A stretch of DNA of 64,000 nucleotides from Rhodospirillaceae bacterium. GTDB lineage: Bacteria > Pseudomonadota > Alphaproteobacteria > SP197. The stretch lies in the NCBI GenBank assembly GCA_002722885.1, contig PBNE01000013.1, positions 226,831-290,830 on the forward strand, in the 5' to 3' direction. A program made the translations under genes and the position numbers. The notes beneath the pieces were generated by a model that was not told the origin of the DNA, ran no database searches, and saw nothing but the letters and a program-made list of their open reading frames with translations. Shown here in pieces: positions 43,055 to 52,764 of this stretch. Within the stretch, counting starts at the first letter, position 1, and each line of letters begins with the position of its first letter.

Positions 43055-44146
43055 ATGGCGGGAACCGCACTTGTCGTCGGCGCCGGCGACATGGGGATGC
43101 GCATGGCCGAAGGCCTGCTCACACAAGGGAGGCTCGACCGGCTGGTGCTGACCAATGTCAACGCCGCCCGCCAGCGTGATCATGTTGCCATGCTCAATTC
43201 GGCCTACCTCTGCCGAATCGAGCTGGTTGAACTCGACGGCCGCGATCATGCGGCGGTCAGGAGCGTGATTGCAGAGACCGACCCTGATCTCATCATCCAG
43301 GCGGCTAGCCTGTTCGGACCGTGGTCGGTGATCGGCAGTGATCATCCCGTGATCAAGCACCTTTCGGCCGCTGGGATCGGCATTCAGCTTCCGAACCAGC
43401 TCCCGGTGCTGACCAATGTGATGCGCGCGGTGAAGGATCTGGGGCTGGCCTGCCCGGTGGCCAACATCTCGGCGCCTGACGTGACAGGCCCCGTTCTAGC
43501 AGCGCAGGATCTGGCGCCGACGGTTGGCCTGGGCAATGTCTCTATGCACCTGCTGCGTGCCCGTTCGGCCTGGCGGGCGCGGCGCGAGGCCGCAGGCGAC
43601 GAACTGAGCGAGCTGCCGCTGATGCGGCTGATCGGTCACCACTGCCATGTCTATGGCGTTGTCCAGGCCCGCTTTCCTGAGAACGCCGATGAGTCGACAC
43701 GCGTCTATCTAGGCGAAAACGGCGAGCGCGACGATCATCTGGCCTATGAAGGGGCGCCCTTCGCAGCCGGTCCGATCTACAACGTCCTGACGGGGATCTC
43801 CTCGCTGCCGACATTGTCGGCATTACTTCCGGACGGCCCGAGAACGCGCTTTTCAGCGCCGTCGCCGCTCGGCCTGCCGGGCGGATATCCGCTGGTTATC
43901 GAGGCGGGGTTCCTGGACTTCGACCTGCCGCCGGGTGTCAGCAGGGATGACGCCATCGTGTTCAACACCGCCATGGGCAGACTCGACGGCATCGAGAGGA
44001 TCGATGCTGATGGCACCGCACATTTCACGGAAACGGCCCGTGGTCATGCCGCCAAGGTCGATCCGCGTCTGGCCGAGCCGCTCGACCCCCGAGACCTCGA
44101 GGCACGAACCAGGCTGCTGCTTGAGATCGTCGACGCCGCCCGTTGA
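43055..44146 (+). CDS. Saccharopine-dehydrogenase-like NAD(P)-binding protein
   Basis: 363 residues, ATG behind CAGGGAG. An N-terminal Rossmann fold (TALVVGAGDMGMRMAEGLLT) is followed by RIELVELDGRDHAAVRSVI and DPDLIIQAASLFGPW, like saccharopine/homospermidine-type or opine-like dehydrogenases. A C-terminal domain ends in ARTRLLLEIVDA. No metal or heme motif. Co-transcribed with the DMGDH-like gene, so it may reduce or oxidise an amino-acid or polyamine conjugate. Function inferred only at fold level. Confidence 0.7.
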   Translation: MAGTALVVGAGDMGMRMAEGLLTQGRLDRLVLTNVNAARQRDHVAMLNSAYLCRIELVELDGRDHAAVRSVIAETDPDLIIQAASLFGPWSVIGSDHPVIKHLSAAGIGIQLPNQLPVLTNVMRAVKDLGLACPVANISAPDVTGPVLAAQDLAPTVGLGNVSMHLLRARSAWRARREAAGDELSELPLMRLIGHHCHVYGVVQARFPENADESTRVYLGENGERDDHLAYEGAPFAAGPIYNVLTGISSLPTLSALLPDGPRTRFSAPSPLGLPGGYPLVIEAGFLDFDLPPGVSRDDAIVFNTAMGRLDGIERIDADGTAHFTETARGHAAKVDPRLAEPLDPRDLEARTRLLLEIVDAAR

Positions 44147-44155
44147 TCGCGCGGG

Positions 44156-45157
44156 TCAGAGCTGCTCGAGGCCCTTGCCGGTGGTTTCGATGTGGCAGAG
44201 TCAGGTGATGAGTGCACCGAGCAATGAGGTGCCAACGAGTATCCAGAGCAGGAGTTGCTCGCCGATGTCAGCGAGCAGGATCGGGAACAGGAATATGATG
44301 GTGACGGCGCCGATCTTGGCGAAGGAGGCGGCGAATCCGGCACCTTCGCCACGGACGGTTGTGGGGAAGAATTCACCGGCCAACAGATAGGTCTGGGCGT
44401 TGGGGCCCATGTTGGTCATGAAGTTGAAAAGCATGAATCCCGCGAAGATCAGGATGGTCGCCATGGTTCGGCGAGCCCGACTGACAGTGAGGCGATGAAC
44501 AACACTGCGGCGCAACCGATGAAGCCGATGACCTGAAGCCGGATTCGCCCGAGGCGGTCAGCCAGCGGGACCGCGGCGAGGATGTCGACGATCAGCAGGA
44601 TATCGAGGAAGGCCGGCCCTTGGTGGCGAGAACCTCGTTGCCGATCAGGTCGGCAAGCATGTTGGCGTGCTCCTTATTGTGGCCGAAGGATGTGGCGAGA
44701 ACGAGTGGTGTGAAGATACCGATACCGTATGTTCCGAGGTCCTGCAGAAACCAGGGATGGCTGCGAGAATGGTAGCGCGACGATGACGTCTGTTGAAGAG
44801 GTCGCTGAAGCGTGAGCCGTCGCTATGACCGCGGAGTTGCGGATCGATCCCGTCGCGGACGAGTGTGATCTTTGTCGGATAAGGCGGTGACCGCTCCAGA
44901 AGTCGGAGGGCCGCCGTCTCGGCCGCATCCGTGCGTCCCTGTGCCAGGAGCCAGGGCGCACTTCCGGTGATGCGAAACCGGCCGATCAGGGGAAGGGCGC
45001 CACGGGTCATGAAGACGACCATGCCTTCGAAGAACTTGCCGGCAGCCGCGAGCGGCCAGATGCGCCACTGCATGCGGGTCATCGGTGCGCCGTCGACCCC
45101 GGTGCCATCGGCCCATCGTGGCGTCTCGTCGATGTAACCCTGAACGGTGCGCGTCAC
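44156..45157 (-). pseudogene. MFS sugar/organic-acid transporter, heavily degraded
   Basis: Pieces of one major-facilitator protein in order: N-terminal QWRIWPLAAAGKFFEGMVVF, the central loop APWLLAQGRTDAAETAALRL, then (other frame) helix 7 DLGTYGIGIFTPLVLATSF, and a C-terminal half FAGFMLFNFMTNMGPNAQTY / AGEFFPTTVRGEGAGFAASF. There are several frameshifts, an internal deletion of roughly helices 2-6, and a TGA where relatives have Trp (GALIT stop LCHIETTGKGLEQL). Related to the sugar-porter or metabolite/H+ symporter group. It follows the enolase-superfamily gene and was probably its substrate importer. Confidence 0.82.
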
Positions 45158-45164
45158 GAAAACC

Positions 45165-46331
45165 TCAGGCCGTCATGGCGTCGATGTCGTCGAGACCAAG
45201 TTCGATGCCGAATCCCGGCGCTTCGGAGGGGACAAGCCAGCCGTTCTTCGGGACCGCCATTCCGGGCGTCGGTCGCCAGCCTTCCTCGAGTGGCACATCA
45301 CGCCCGGAATCGACCAGAAACTCCCCCCAGGTGCAGGCGATCATGCCTTGCGTGGCATGCTGGCCGAAGGCGTCGTTCATGCCGCCATGGAGCGAGACCT
45401 GAAGGCCTGCGCCATCGGCAATGTGACCGATCTTCTGGCAGGCCGTCAGCCCGCCGACCCAGCGAATGTCGGGCTGGAAGATATCCACCAGCCGCTTGGC
45501 GCCGGCTTCACCGAAGCTGAGGTGGCTGTACCAGCGTTCCCCTGTGGCGAGGGATTGCCAGGGCACCCGGCGGCGCATCTCCTCGAATCCCTCCATGTCC
45601 TCGGGAAACAGAAAGTCCTCGAGCCACTTGAGATGGTAGGGCCGCAGCCGTTCGGCGAGCCGGACCATAAAATCAACCTCGCTGACCGCCCAGCAGTCGA
45701 GCATCAGCTCCTTGTGGTCGCCGAGTTTGTCACGCGCCCTGGCAACGGTTGCTTCGATCTCCATGATCGCCTCGATGCCTCGGGCTTCGGCGAAAGGAGC
45801 CGTCACCTTCAGCGCCTGAAAGCCGCATTCCAGGATCCAGTCGATGTCATAGCCGGTGCCGTAGCAGAAGATGCGGTCACGCACCGGCCCGCCCATCAGC
45901 TCGTAGACCGGGCGCCGTAGCAGCTTGCCCTTGAGGTCCCAGAGCGCGAGGTCGATCGCACTGATCGCACGCCCGGCAATCCCGCCACCACCGTGAATGC
46001 CGGTCTGGCGCACCATGAGATCCCACATACGTTCGGTTGCGAGCGCGTTGTTGCCGACCAGGAGTGGCGCGAACATGTCGTTGATCACGGGCACGACGGG
46101 TGCGGCGAGGTCAGTCATACCCATGCCCCAGGTGCCGTCGTCGGCAAAGGCAAGGCAGACCAGCGGCGGCCAGGGCAGATCGTGATAGCTGCCGTGGCCG
46201 GTGAACTCGCGGTGACGCCCGAAGGCGTTACCGCTGTCGGAGATATCCGGAGCCTTGCCGCGCTGTGATGTGGCGCGATCTAAGGCGCATCCCGGCTTGA
46301 GCGGTGCTGCAACAATACGGTCGATGTTCAT
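45165..46331 (-). CDS. Enolase-superfamily dehydratase (mandelate racemase / rhamnonate dehydratase-like)
   Basis: 388 residues from the ATG at 46331 (GGAAGG upstream). It has an N-terminal capping domain and a TIM barrel with the superfamily acid residues: FQALKVTAPFAEARG, ELMLDCWAVSEVDF, KWLEDFLFPEDMEGFEEM, LATGERWYSHL, RLVDIFQPDIRWVGG, and the barrel His in SLHGGMNDAFGQH. The LDCW/WLED/TGE/QPD pattern is closest to L-rhamnonate or other acid-sugar dehydratases. Mg2+-dependent proton abstraction and dehydration of a sugar acid is inferred; the substrate is not readable. Its presumed transporter downstream is a pseudogene. Confidence 0.85.
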   Translation of the reverse strand: MNIDRIVAAPLKPGCALDRATSQRGKAPDISDSGNAFGRHREFTGHGSYHDLPWPPLVCLAFADDGTWGMGMTDLAAPVVPVINDMFAPLLVGNNALATERMWDLMVRQTGIHGGGGIAGRAISAIDLALWDLKGKLLRRPVYELMGGPVRDRIFCYGTGYDIDWILECGFQALKVTAPFAEARGIEAIMEIEATVARARDKLGDHKELMLDCWAVSEVDFMVRLAERLRPYHLKWLEDFLFPEDMEGFEEMRRRVPWQSLATGERWYSHLSFGEAGAKRLVDIFQPDIRWVGGLTACQKIGHIADGAGLQVSLHGGMNDAFGQHATQGMIACTWGEFLVDSGRDVPLEEGWRPTPGMAVPKNGWLVPSEAPGFGIELGLDDIDAMTA

Positions 46332-46437
46332 GGTGCCTTCCGTCCGCAACGGGTCATCGTCAGGACCATAAACGGCATGCGCGGGACCGCAACCGGCCGT
46401 CGTTGCGGCAGATCAGATGATAGGTCAGACTGTGAAC

Positions 46438-47541
46438 ATGTCCGGAAAGCGCATCACGTACTCGTTGAGCCGCTGGGCACTCGCCACATGGTTCGCAGTG
46501 GTCCTCGCCCTTCCGTCGCAGGCCGATTACGACTGGGGCCTGCCAGATTGGCTCGATCCGCCGCCCGTTCCCGCCGACAATCCCGTGACCGAAGAAAAGG
46601 TTGCCTTGGGCCAGCGCCTGTTCTTTGAACTCGACCTTTCTGGCCCTCGCTACATGTCGTGTGCCACGTGTCATGAGCCGGCCATGGGCTTCTCGGATGG
46701 CCGGGAAACCCCGGTGGGCGTGACAGGAGAGTTTCATTCGCGCAACTCCATGGGCCTGTTGAACGTCGCCTATCAGGGCGTGCTGACTTGGGCTGACCCC
46801 GAGCTGGAGACGCTGGAGGAGCAGGTCCGAGTCCCGCTTTTCGGCATCAACCCGATCGAGATGAACGTGGCGGGAAACGAGGAAAGTGTTCTCAACAACC
46901 TGCACTGCGATCCCGTCTATCCCGTGATGTTCGCCGCGGCGTTCCCCGAAGCAGACGGGGTGATCAACTACGATCTCGTGGCCAAGGCGCTGGCGACCTA
47001 TGTCCGTGTGATGGTGTCGGCAACATCGCCCTACGACATGTATCGGTATGGCGGTGATGAGACGGCGGTTTCCGAGTTGGCCAAGCGAGGCGAAGAGCTT
47101 TTCATGAGTGATCGTCTCAACTGCAGCACCTGCCACACCGGCATTCACTTCACCGACGCGTCGCCGACACCGAGTTACCACAACACCGGGCTCTACAATG
47201 TCGACGGGGCAGGGGGTTTGCCCGAAGGCAACCAAGGCCTGTTCGAGCATTCCGGGGATGCCGCCGACATCGGCCGGTTCCGCACGCCGAGCCTGCGTAA
47301 TGTCGCACTCACTGCGCCCTACATGCATGACGGTTCGCTGCCGGACCTGGACGCGGTGATTGATCACTATGCGGCAGGCGGTGAGGCTGCCAGGCTGGGT
47401 GACGCATCACCCCTGGTTTCTGAACACATCACCGGATTCGAGCTCACAGACGACGAGCGGACCGGCCTGATCGCCTTTCTTGAATCGCTCACCGACGAGC
47501 AGTTCCTCGCCGACGCGCGTTTCCAGACCCCGTTCCAGTAA
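46438..47541 (+). CDS. Diheme cytochrome c peroxidase / MauG family protein
   Basis: 367 residues from the ATG at 46438 with a signal peptide (ALATWFAVVLALPSQAD). Two heme motifs, CATCHEPAMGFSDGR and CSTCHTGIHFTDAS, sit in the two domains of a CcpA/MauG fold, with TPSLRNVALTAPYMHDGSLP as the familial C-terminal block. These use H2O2 or act as oxidants maturing a partner enzyme; which one cannot be told. Downstream of no clear substrate enzyme. Confidence 0.88.
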   Translation: MSGKRITYSLSRWALATWFAVVLALPSQADYDWGLPDWLDPPPVPADNPVTEEKVALGQRLFFELDLSGPRYMSCATCHEPAMGFSDGRETPVGVTGEFHSRNSMGLLNVAYQGVLTWADPELETLEEQVRVPLFGINPIEMNVAGNEESVLNNLHCDPVYPVMFAAAFPEADGVINYDLVAKALATYVRVMVSATSPYDMYRYGGDETAVSELAKRGEELFMSDRLNCSTCHTGIHFTDASPTPSYHNTGLYNVDGAGGLPEGNQGLFEHSGDAADIGRFRTPSLRNVALTAPYMHDGSLPDLDAVIDHYAAGGEAARLGDASPLVSEHITGFELTDDERTGLIAFLESLTDEQFLADARFQTPFQ

Positions 47542-47563
47542 GACCAGGCGGGGCCATCGAATC

Positions 47564-47833
47564 ATGCAACGGCTGGGACTTGGCGCCATGATTGCCCTAG
47601 GCTGCGGTCTCTCGGAGACCGTCAACCAGTCGATGGCGCGGGCCGCGCTGTCGGACAGCTATGGGCCACAGGCGGGTCTGCTGGCGCAACTGATCGGTAT
47701 CGCCGGCTCGACCGGCGCCAAGGTTCTGGTTGAGGGTGTGGATACAGCGGAACAGGCTGCTCGTGTCACCCAGGCCTCACTGGGCCAGGGCTATTTCTGG
47801 CACCGCCCGTTACCGGTCTCGGACCTGCCCTGA
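47564..47833 (+). pseudogene. C-terminal EAL-domain remnant
   Basis: An ORF reading GLLAQLIGIAGSTGAKVLVE GVDT and then QGYFWHRPLPVSDLP, the last two helices and strand of a c-di-GMP phosphodiesterase EAL domain (AEGVET and GYxxxRPL blocks). The EAL motif itself and the barrel are missing. It lies 23 bp after the peroxidase stop and overlaps the cupin gene tail. Non-functional fragment. Confidence 0.55.
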
Positions 47834-48335
47834 CGTTGCGTCGTCCGGCTGCTTCTGGCTGCCAGCCGTAGACCGACCCCTTTTCCCAGCTCGCCACGAA
47901 CTCCTCGATGGATGTGGTCCAGGTCTCGGTCATGTCCTCGTTGAAGTACTCGAAAATGATGCCGTCCGGCGCATGGAGTGAATAGATGACGGTTCCGCCA
48001 TTCTCGCCGCCCCATTCGTCGTGCGGCAGGGCGTCGACCGGTGCGATCGCATAGTCCCCCGCCTTACGAACAATGCGTTTGGTTGTGCCGCCGGGCTGGA
48101 ATTCATCGAGATGCTGCTCGCCTTCAAGCACCAGGGTCATGGTCGAGGCACGATGACGATGACGCCGGCAGTGCCCCTGATTCACGTAACGCAGCATCAT
48201 ATCGAGCCGTTGGCTTGGGAGGTCGTAGCCCAGAAGGCTGTAGTCGAACTCGACATGGAAGGCCGTGCAACTAGGATCGGTGACCCGGCGCCATTCCACC
48301 TTCTTCGGATCGTACTGACTGAACACAGCGGTCAT
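47766..48335 (-). CDS. Cupin protein
   Basis: 189 residues: a cupin barrel with RRHRHRASTMTLVLEGEQHL (metal His pair and Glu) and GDYAIAPVDALPHDEWGGEN (second motif). A long C-terminal tail after residue 160 is of low complexity and overlaps the EAL remnant, so the natural end may have been altered. Cytosolic; ligand unknown. Confidence 0.72.
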   Translation of the reverse strand: MTAVFSQYDPKKVEWRRVTDPSCTAFHVEFDYSLLGYDLPSQRLDMMLRYVNQGHCRRHRHRASTMTLVLEGEQHLDEFQPGGTTKRIVRKAGDYAIAPVDALPHDEWGGENGGTVIYSLHAPDGIIFEYFNEDMTETWTTSIEEFVASWEKGSVYGWQPEAAGRRNVRAGPRPVTGGARNSPGPVRPG

Positions 48336-48471
48336 GACTTACCCTCCGAAGGAATATTCCAGCATTCAAAGTAGGGCGGCGCAACGCGTTTCATCAAGCG
48401 TTCGGTTGTGGGTTTCGTGGCGCAGGATGCGATGTGGCATCATCGCACCAGGGGTTGCGGGAGAGGGTTTG

Positions 48472-50014
48472 ATGCATTTGCAACGCAAGATCGGTGTGCT
48501 GGGTCTCACGATGATCGGCGTCGGTGGAGTGATCGGGTCGGGCTGGCTGTTCGCGCTGATGAACGCGGCGCAGCAGGCCGGTCCCGCCGCAATCCTTTCC
48601 TGGGCGATCTGCGGCGCCGCGATTCTGCTGATCGCACTCACCTATGCCGAGGTTTGTGCCCGGCTGCCGGTGGCCTGGGACGGCTGCCGTACTTCACGCA
48701 TGGTCGCTTGGTGGCCGCTGCGATGGGCTGGACCGCATGGATTGGCTAGCTGACGAATGCGCCCATCGAAACGGCCGTGATGCTTCAACACCTGTCGGGT
48801 CCGCTGCCGTGGCTTGAGGACGCCACCGCGGGTCATGGCTTGAGTTATGCCGAAATCGCTTTTGCGATCGGACTTCTGTCTCTGATGGCCGTGATCAACG
48901 CTTTCGGCGTCGCGTTTTTCGCCCCGCTCAACAGCAGCCTGACGATCTTCAAGGTCCTGGTGCCGGTGGTGGTCGGAACGATCATCATGATCGACCGGTT
49001 CGAAGGCGCGAACTTCTCAGCGCAGCCGTCGTTCATACCTTACGGCTAGCAGGGTGTTTTGAGCGCCATCGCGACCGGTCGTGTACGCTTCGCTCTGATC
49101 GGATTCCGTCATGTCGTCGATATGGCCGGCGAGGTCAGCAATCCCAAAAGAACAATTCCTGCTGCCTTTGCACTTTCGGTGGTGATCTATGTCGTGCTGC
49201 AGGTCGCCTTCATTGGTGGCCTCGGCGATGAGACGCTGTCGAAGGGTTGGGCGGCACTTTCCAGCAACCACGGGTTGGGTCCGCTGGGGGCTCTGGCCGT
49301 CGCTCTGGGCATGGTCTGGCTTTCGGCTGTCATTCTGGCGAGAGCGGTAATTTCGCCGTTCGGCGGCGCTTTGATCTCGACCGGTTCCAACGCGCGTTTG
49401 ACCCTGGGACTGGCGCACAACGGTTTCTTCCCGGATCTGCTGGCCAAGCTCTCGGACAAACGGGGGCCGCTTTCGGCCCTGGTTCTCAGCCTCGTTATCG
49501 GAGCGATTATGTTCGTGACCTTGCCGTTCAGCGAACTGGTCGCGCTCAACGGCGCAGCGCTGGTGTTCTCGCTGGCGGTGGGGCCGGTGACCCTTTTGAG
49601 CCTGCGGCGTCAGATCGGTGATGAGTTCGAGGGATTTCGCCTGCCGATGGTATGGACGCTGTGTGCTGTCGCCTTCGCGGTTTCGACCCTGATCATCTAC
49701 TGGTCGGGCTGGGACACGGTGTGGCGGCTGGGCCTTGCACTGATCGTCGGTGCGTTGCTCTTTGCCTTGCGCCAGAAGGGTGGTCGCCAGGGGCCGCTGG
49801 ACGCCCGCACCGCACTATGGCTGGGCCTTACATCGTGAGCATCTTCCTGCTGTCATGGCAGGGCAGCTTCGGCGGGACCGGCCTGATCCCGTTCGGCTGG
49901 GACATGGTGTTGGGCGTCATCCTGAGCGTGGCTTGCCTGTGGCTCGCAATGAAGGATTCCCTCGATGTCGAGCATGCGGCCGAACACCGCAGCCACGCGT
50001 TGGAGATCGACTGA
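48472..50014 (+). pseudogene. Amino-acid permease (APC family), at least four lesions
   Basis: An APC transporter can be followed end to end: LQRKIGVLGLTMIGVGGVIG (helix 1), a frameshift near 48675 (ARLPVA to GLGRLPYFTHG), WTAWIG then TAG where Tyr is expected (48750), LTNAPIETAVMLQHLSGPLP, FIPYG then TAG where Trp is expected (49047-49049), QGVLSAIATGRVRFALIGFR. A long open stretch to 49838 follows and a final shift before the helix IVSIFLLSWQGSFGG ending at 50014. The intact protein would be about 510 residues. Clearly an inactivated amino-acid or polyamine importer. Confidence 0.85.
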
Positions 50015-50049
50015 GCGCGCAGGATGGCGAAGCGATGCCGGCGAGCGCT

Positions 50050-50838
50050 TCAGGTCGCGTAGGTGTTCTCGCCGTGACGGACGCTGTTGCCGGCGAGATA
50101 ACCCTCGATGGCATGGCGCATGGCACCGAGATCACCACGGCCGAAATGGCCGGGATAGACGGCGGTCGCGGGCAGCGCCAGAAGACGCGTCATCGAGTCC
50201 CTGAAGGCAGGGCGGTCGGCGTCGTCGGTTCGCTCCTCGACCTCGCCGTCGTAGACATAGTCACCGTCCCACACGAGCGTTTCGCCGGCAAAAAGCACGC
50301 CGGTTGCCTCTTCGAAAAGTGCACAGGCCCCTGTTGTCACGCCGGGCAGGTGATGCACACGGAACTGACGGTCGTCGAGGTCGATGACGTCGCCGTCAGC
50401 CAGCAGGCGGGTCGGTTCCGAGGCTGGCATGACGTAGTCGTCGAGGCTGAAGCCTTCCCAGGGCGCGGCATCAAAAGCGCCTTGGAAGTACCATTCGGCA
50501 GCCGTGTTGTAGCGGTTGGGCTGGCGGATCCGGTGCGCGTCGTTGGCGTGAATCAGCCGCTCGTCGAACTGGTGCAGACCGCCGGCGTGGTCGTAGTAAC
50601 CCAGTGACGCGAAGGCCATGATCGGCTTGGAGGTCACCGTTTCGAGGAACTGCCGCAGCGGCGCGACGCCGACGCCGGTCTCTACCAGCAGAGCCTTCTC
50701 GCTGCCCTCGACCAGCCACATGCTGCCGCCGCCGTACTCGTGAACGTGGGTTTCGCGCACGCGACGGACCCCATTGTCATCGGCATCCTCGATCGCGAAC
50801 CAGTCGGTCCTGACGGGCAGGGGATCGGGCGTACTCAT
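50050..50838 (-). CDS. Metallo-beta-lactamase-fold protein lacking the HxH ligands
   Basis: 262 residues from the ATG at 50838, whose A overlaps the GGT stop (ATGA). MBL fold: GGGSMWLVEGSEKALLVETG, then ASLGYYDHAGGLHQFDERLI, PGVTTGACALFEEATGVLFA, YPGHFGRGDLGAMRHAIEGY. The usual HxHxDH is SLGYYDH here: the first two His ligands are absent, the DH is kept, and later His (HHLPG region, PGHFG) remain. Likely metal-poor or changed in activity. Co-transcribed with gamma-glutamyltransferase. Confidence 0.8.
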   Translation of the reverse strand: MSTPDPLPVRTDWFAIEDADDNGVRRVRETHVHEYGGGSMWLVEGSEKALLVETGVGVAPLRQFLETVTSKPIMAFASLGYYDHAGGLHQFDERLIHANDAHRIRQPNRYNTAAEWYFQGAFDAAPWEGFSLDDYVMPASEPTRLLADGDVIDLDDRQFRVHHLPGVTTGACALFEEATGVLFAGETLVWDGDYVYDGEVEERTDDADRPAFRDSMTRLLALPATAVYPGHFGRGDLGAMRHAIEGYLAGNSVRHGENTYAT

Positions 50839-52637
50839 CGGGCCACCGCATAGCACTGGCGCCGCGGGCTGGCGCTGGTCCGGATCATCGGGCCGACCTT
50901 CGAGGCCATGGTCATGGAGTTGTATTGACCCCATTGCGGATAGATCTGCAGCTTGTGGCCACGACGGTCGAGCTCGGCCAGGGTTTCCCTCGGGAAGTGA
51001 GCCTCGACAGCCAGGCTGCCGGGATCCCATTCACGCGGGTAGAAGCTGCTGGGCAGATGATCTGTGTAGAAGCTGGGTGCGTCGAGTGCTTCCTGCAGGT
51101 TCATCCCGTGATGGACGTGGCGCAGGAAGGCATGCAGTGCCCATTGGTCCTGCTGATCGCCGCCGGGCGTGCCGAACACAAGATAGGGGTCATCCTTGTG
51201 AAGCGCCAGGGTTGGCGTGAGCGTGGTACGCGGACGTTTGCCAGGCTGCAGGCCGTTGGGGTGGTCATCATCGAGCCAGAACATCTGACCGCGGACGCTG
51301 ACCGGAAAGCCCAGCCCGGGAACGGCCGGTGAGCCCGACAGCCAGCCGCCCGAAGGGGTGGCGGAGATCATGTTGCCCCAACAGTCGATGATGTCGAAAT
51401 GACAGGTATCACCGTAACTCTCGGCCTGAAACTGAGTCATCGTCTGCCACGGCGGCGGCCCGCTCTCGTTGTCGACCGTCATCTGGTTGTGCGCCATGTT
51501 GGTCGAGCCGAGGCTGCGCAACCTGATCTCACCGCCGTAGCCGTCGACCGTGCCCGCGGCGAAATCCATGCTGGCTTCCGCACCGACCTGTTTGCGTCGT
51601 TCGGCGTTGTAGTCTTCCGACAACAGGCGATCGAGTGGGACGTCGACGAAGTTCGGATCGCCATAAAAGGCTTCGCGGTCCGCCAGTGCAAGCTTGCAGC
51701 ACTCCTGGACCGTGTGAACGAAGTCTGCGCCGTTGGGGTCCATGGCGGCGATATCGAATCCCTTGAGCAGGGCGAGCTGCTGCAGGAACACCGGAGCCTG
51801 TGACCAGGGGCCGGCCTTGCACACGGTGTAGTCGCCATAGTCCAGGGTGATCGGCTCCTCGACCGGCGCTTGCCAGCCGGCGAGATCGTCGCCGGTGAGG
51901 TAACCGGCGTGGAGTTCACCCGTGGTGTCCATGACCGGCTGGCGCATGAAGTCGTCGATCGCCTCGGCCACAAAGCCCTCGTACCAGGCCTTCCGCGCCG
52001 CCTCTACCTGGGCCTCGCGGTCGCCACCGGCGGCTTCGGCTTCACGCACGACACGTTCGTAAGTGTCGGCCTGCATGGGCAGGCGGTAGAGGCTTCCGGC
52101 TTCCGGCGCTTCACCACTGGGAAGATAGGCTTCCGCCGAGGTCGGCCAGTACTCGGTCATGAAGGCGCTGCCCCGGCGCAGCACATCGGCCACGGTCGGA
52201 GTGAGCAGGAAACCCTCCCTTGCGGTCTGGATCGCCGGTTCCAGCACATCGCGGACCGTGAGGCTGCCGTAATCGTGCAACACGCGCATCCATGCGCCGA
52301 AGGTGCCGGGCACGACGACCGGCAGATGCCCAATGCCGGGCATGACATCGAGGCCCATGTCGCGCAGCGCCCCTGCGCTGATGGCGGACGGGGCGGTGCC
52401 CTGGCCGCAGACCACCTCGACCTTCTGGTTCCTCTGGCTCCAGAGCACGATGGGAACGTCCCCACCGGGGCCGTTCTGGTCCGGTTCCACGACATTCAGC
52501 ACACAGCCCGCCGCAACCGCGGCATCAAAGGCGTTGCCACCCTTCTCCAGCATCGCCATGCCAGCCGCGCTGGCCTGCCAGTGTGTCGAAGCGACAGCGC
52601 CGAAGGTGCCAACGAGTTCGGGACGCGAGTGGAGCAT
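50835..52637 (-). CDS. ggt: Gamma-glutamyltransferase family protein
   Basis: 600 residues from the ATG at 52637. Ntn-hydrolase precursor: GGNAFDAAVAAGCVLNVVEP, PGGDVPIVLW, large subunit to about 390, and the autocleavage-Thr region YGDTCHFDIIDCWGNMISAT, then LFGTPGG-like FGTPGGDQQDQWALHAFL at the end. No signal peptide, so it is cytosolic and more like Ggt/acylase relatives acting on gamma-glutamyl intermediates than periplasmic glutathione GGT. Together with agmatinase and deiminase genes nearby it suggests gamma-glutamyl amine metabolism (inference). Confidence 0.85.
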   Translation of the reverse strand: MLHSRPELVGTFGAVASTHWQASAAGMAMLEKGGNAFDAAVAAGCVLNVVEPDQNGPGGDVPIVLWSQRNQKVEVVCGQGTAPSAISAGALRDMGLDVMPGIGHLPVVVPGTFGAWMRVLHDYGSLTVRDVLEPAIQTAREGFLLTPTVADVLRRGSAFMTEYWPTSAEAYLPSGEAPEAGSLYRLPMQADTYERVVREAEAAGGDREAQVEAARKAWYEGFVAEAIDDFMRQPVMDTTGELHAGYLTGDDLAGWQAPVEEPITLDYGDYTVCKAGPWSQAPVFLQQLALLKGFDIAAMDPNGADFVHTVQECCKLALADREAFYGDPNFVDVPLDRLLSEDYNAERRKQVGAEASMDFAAGTVDGYGGEIRLRSLGSTNMAHNQMTVDNESGPPPWQTMTQFQAESYGDTCHFDIIDCWGNMISATPSGGWLSGSPAVPGLGFPVSVRGQMFWLDDDHPNGLQPGKRPRTTLTPTLALHKDDPYLVFGTPGGDQQDQWALHAFLRHVHHGMNLQEALDAPSFYTDHLPSSFYPREWDPGSLAVEAHFPRETLAELDRRGHKLQIYPQWGQYNSMTMASKVGPMIRTSASPRRQCYAVAR

Positions 52638-52764
52638 GAAACCCTCCCTGAGCATTACGACTTGCCACTATAGAAGAGTCACAGCGACACGCCATAACTC
52701 CAATCCGGTGGCAGCGACCGGCGGCGCGTTTGGCATGAATCTCAGGCTGGAGAGGACTGCCTGT

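Noticed and set aside
44201-49049. TGA and TAG at conserved Trp/Tyr positions as evidence of stop-codon reassignment
   Set aside because: TGA, TAG and TAA all end intact genes throughout the window, and affected genes also carry frameshifts and deletions.
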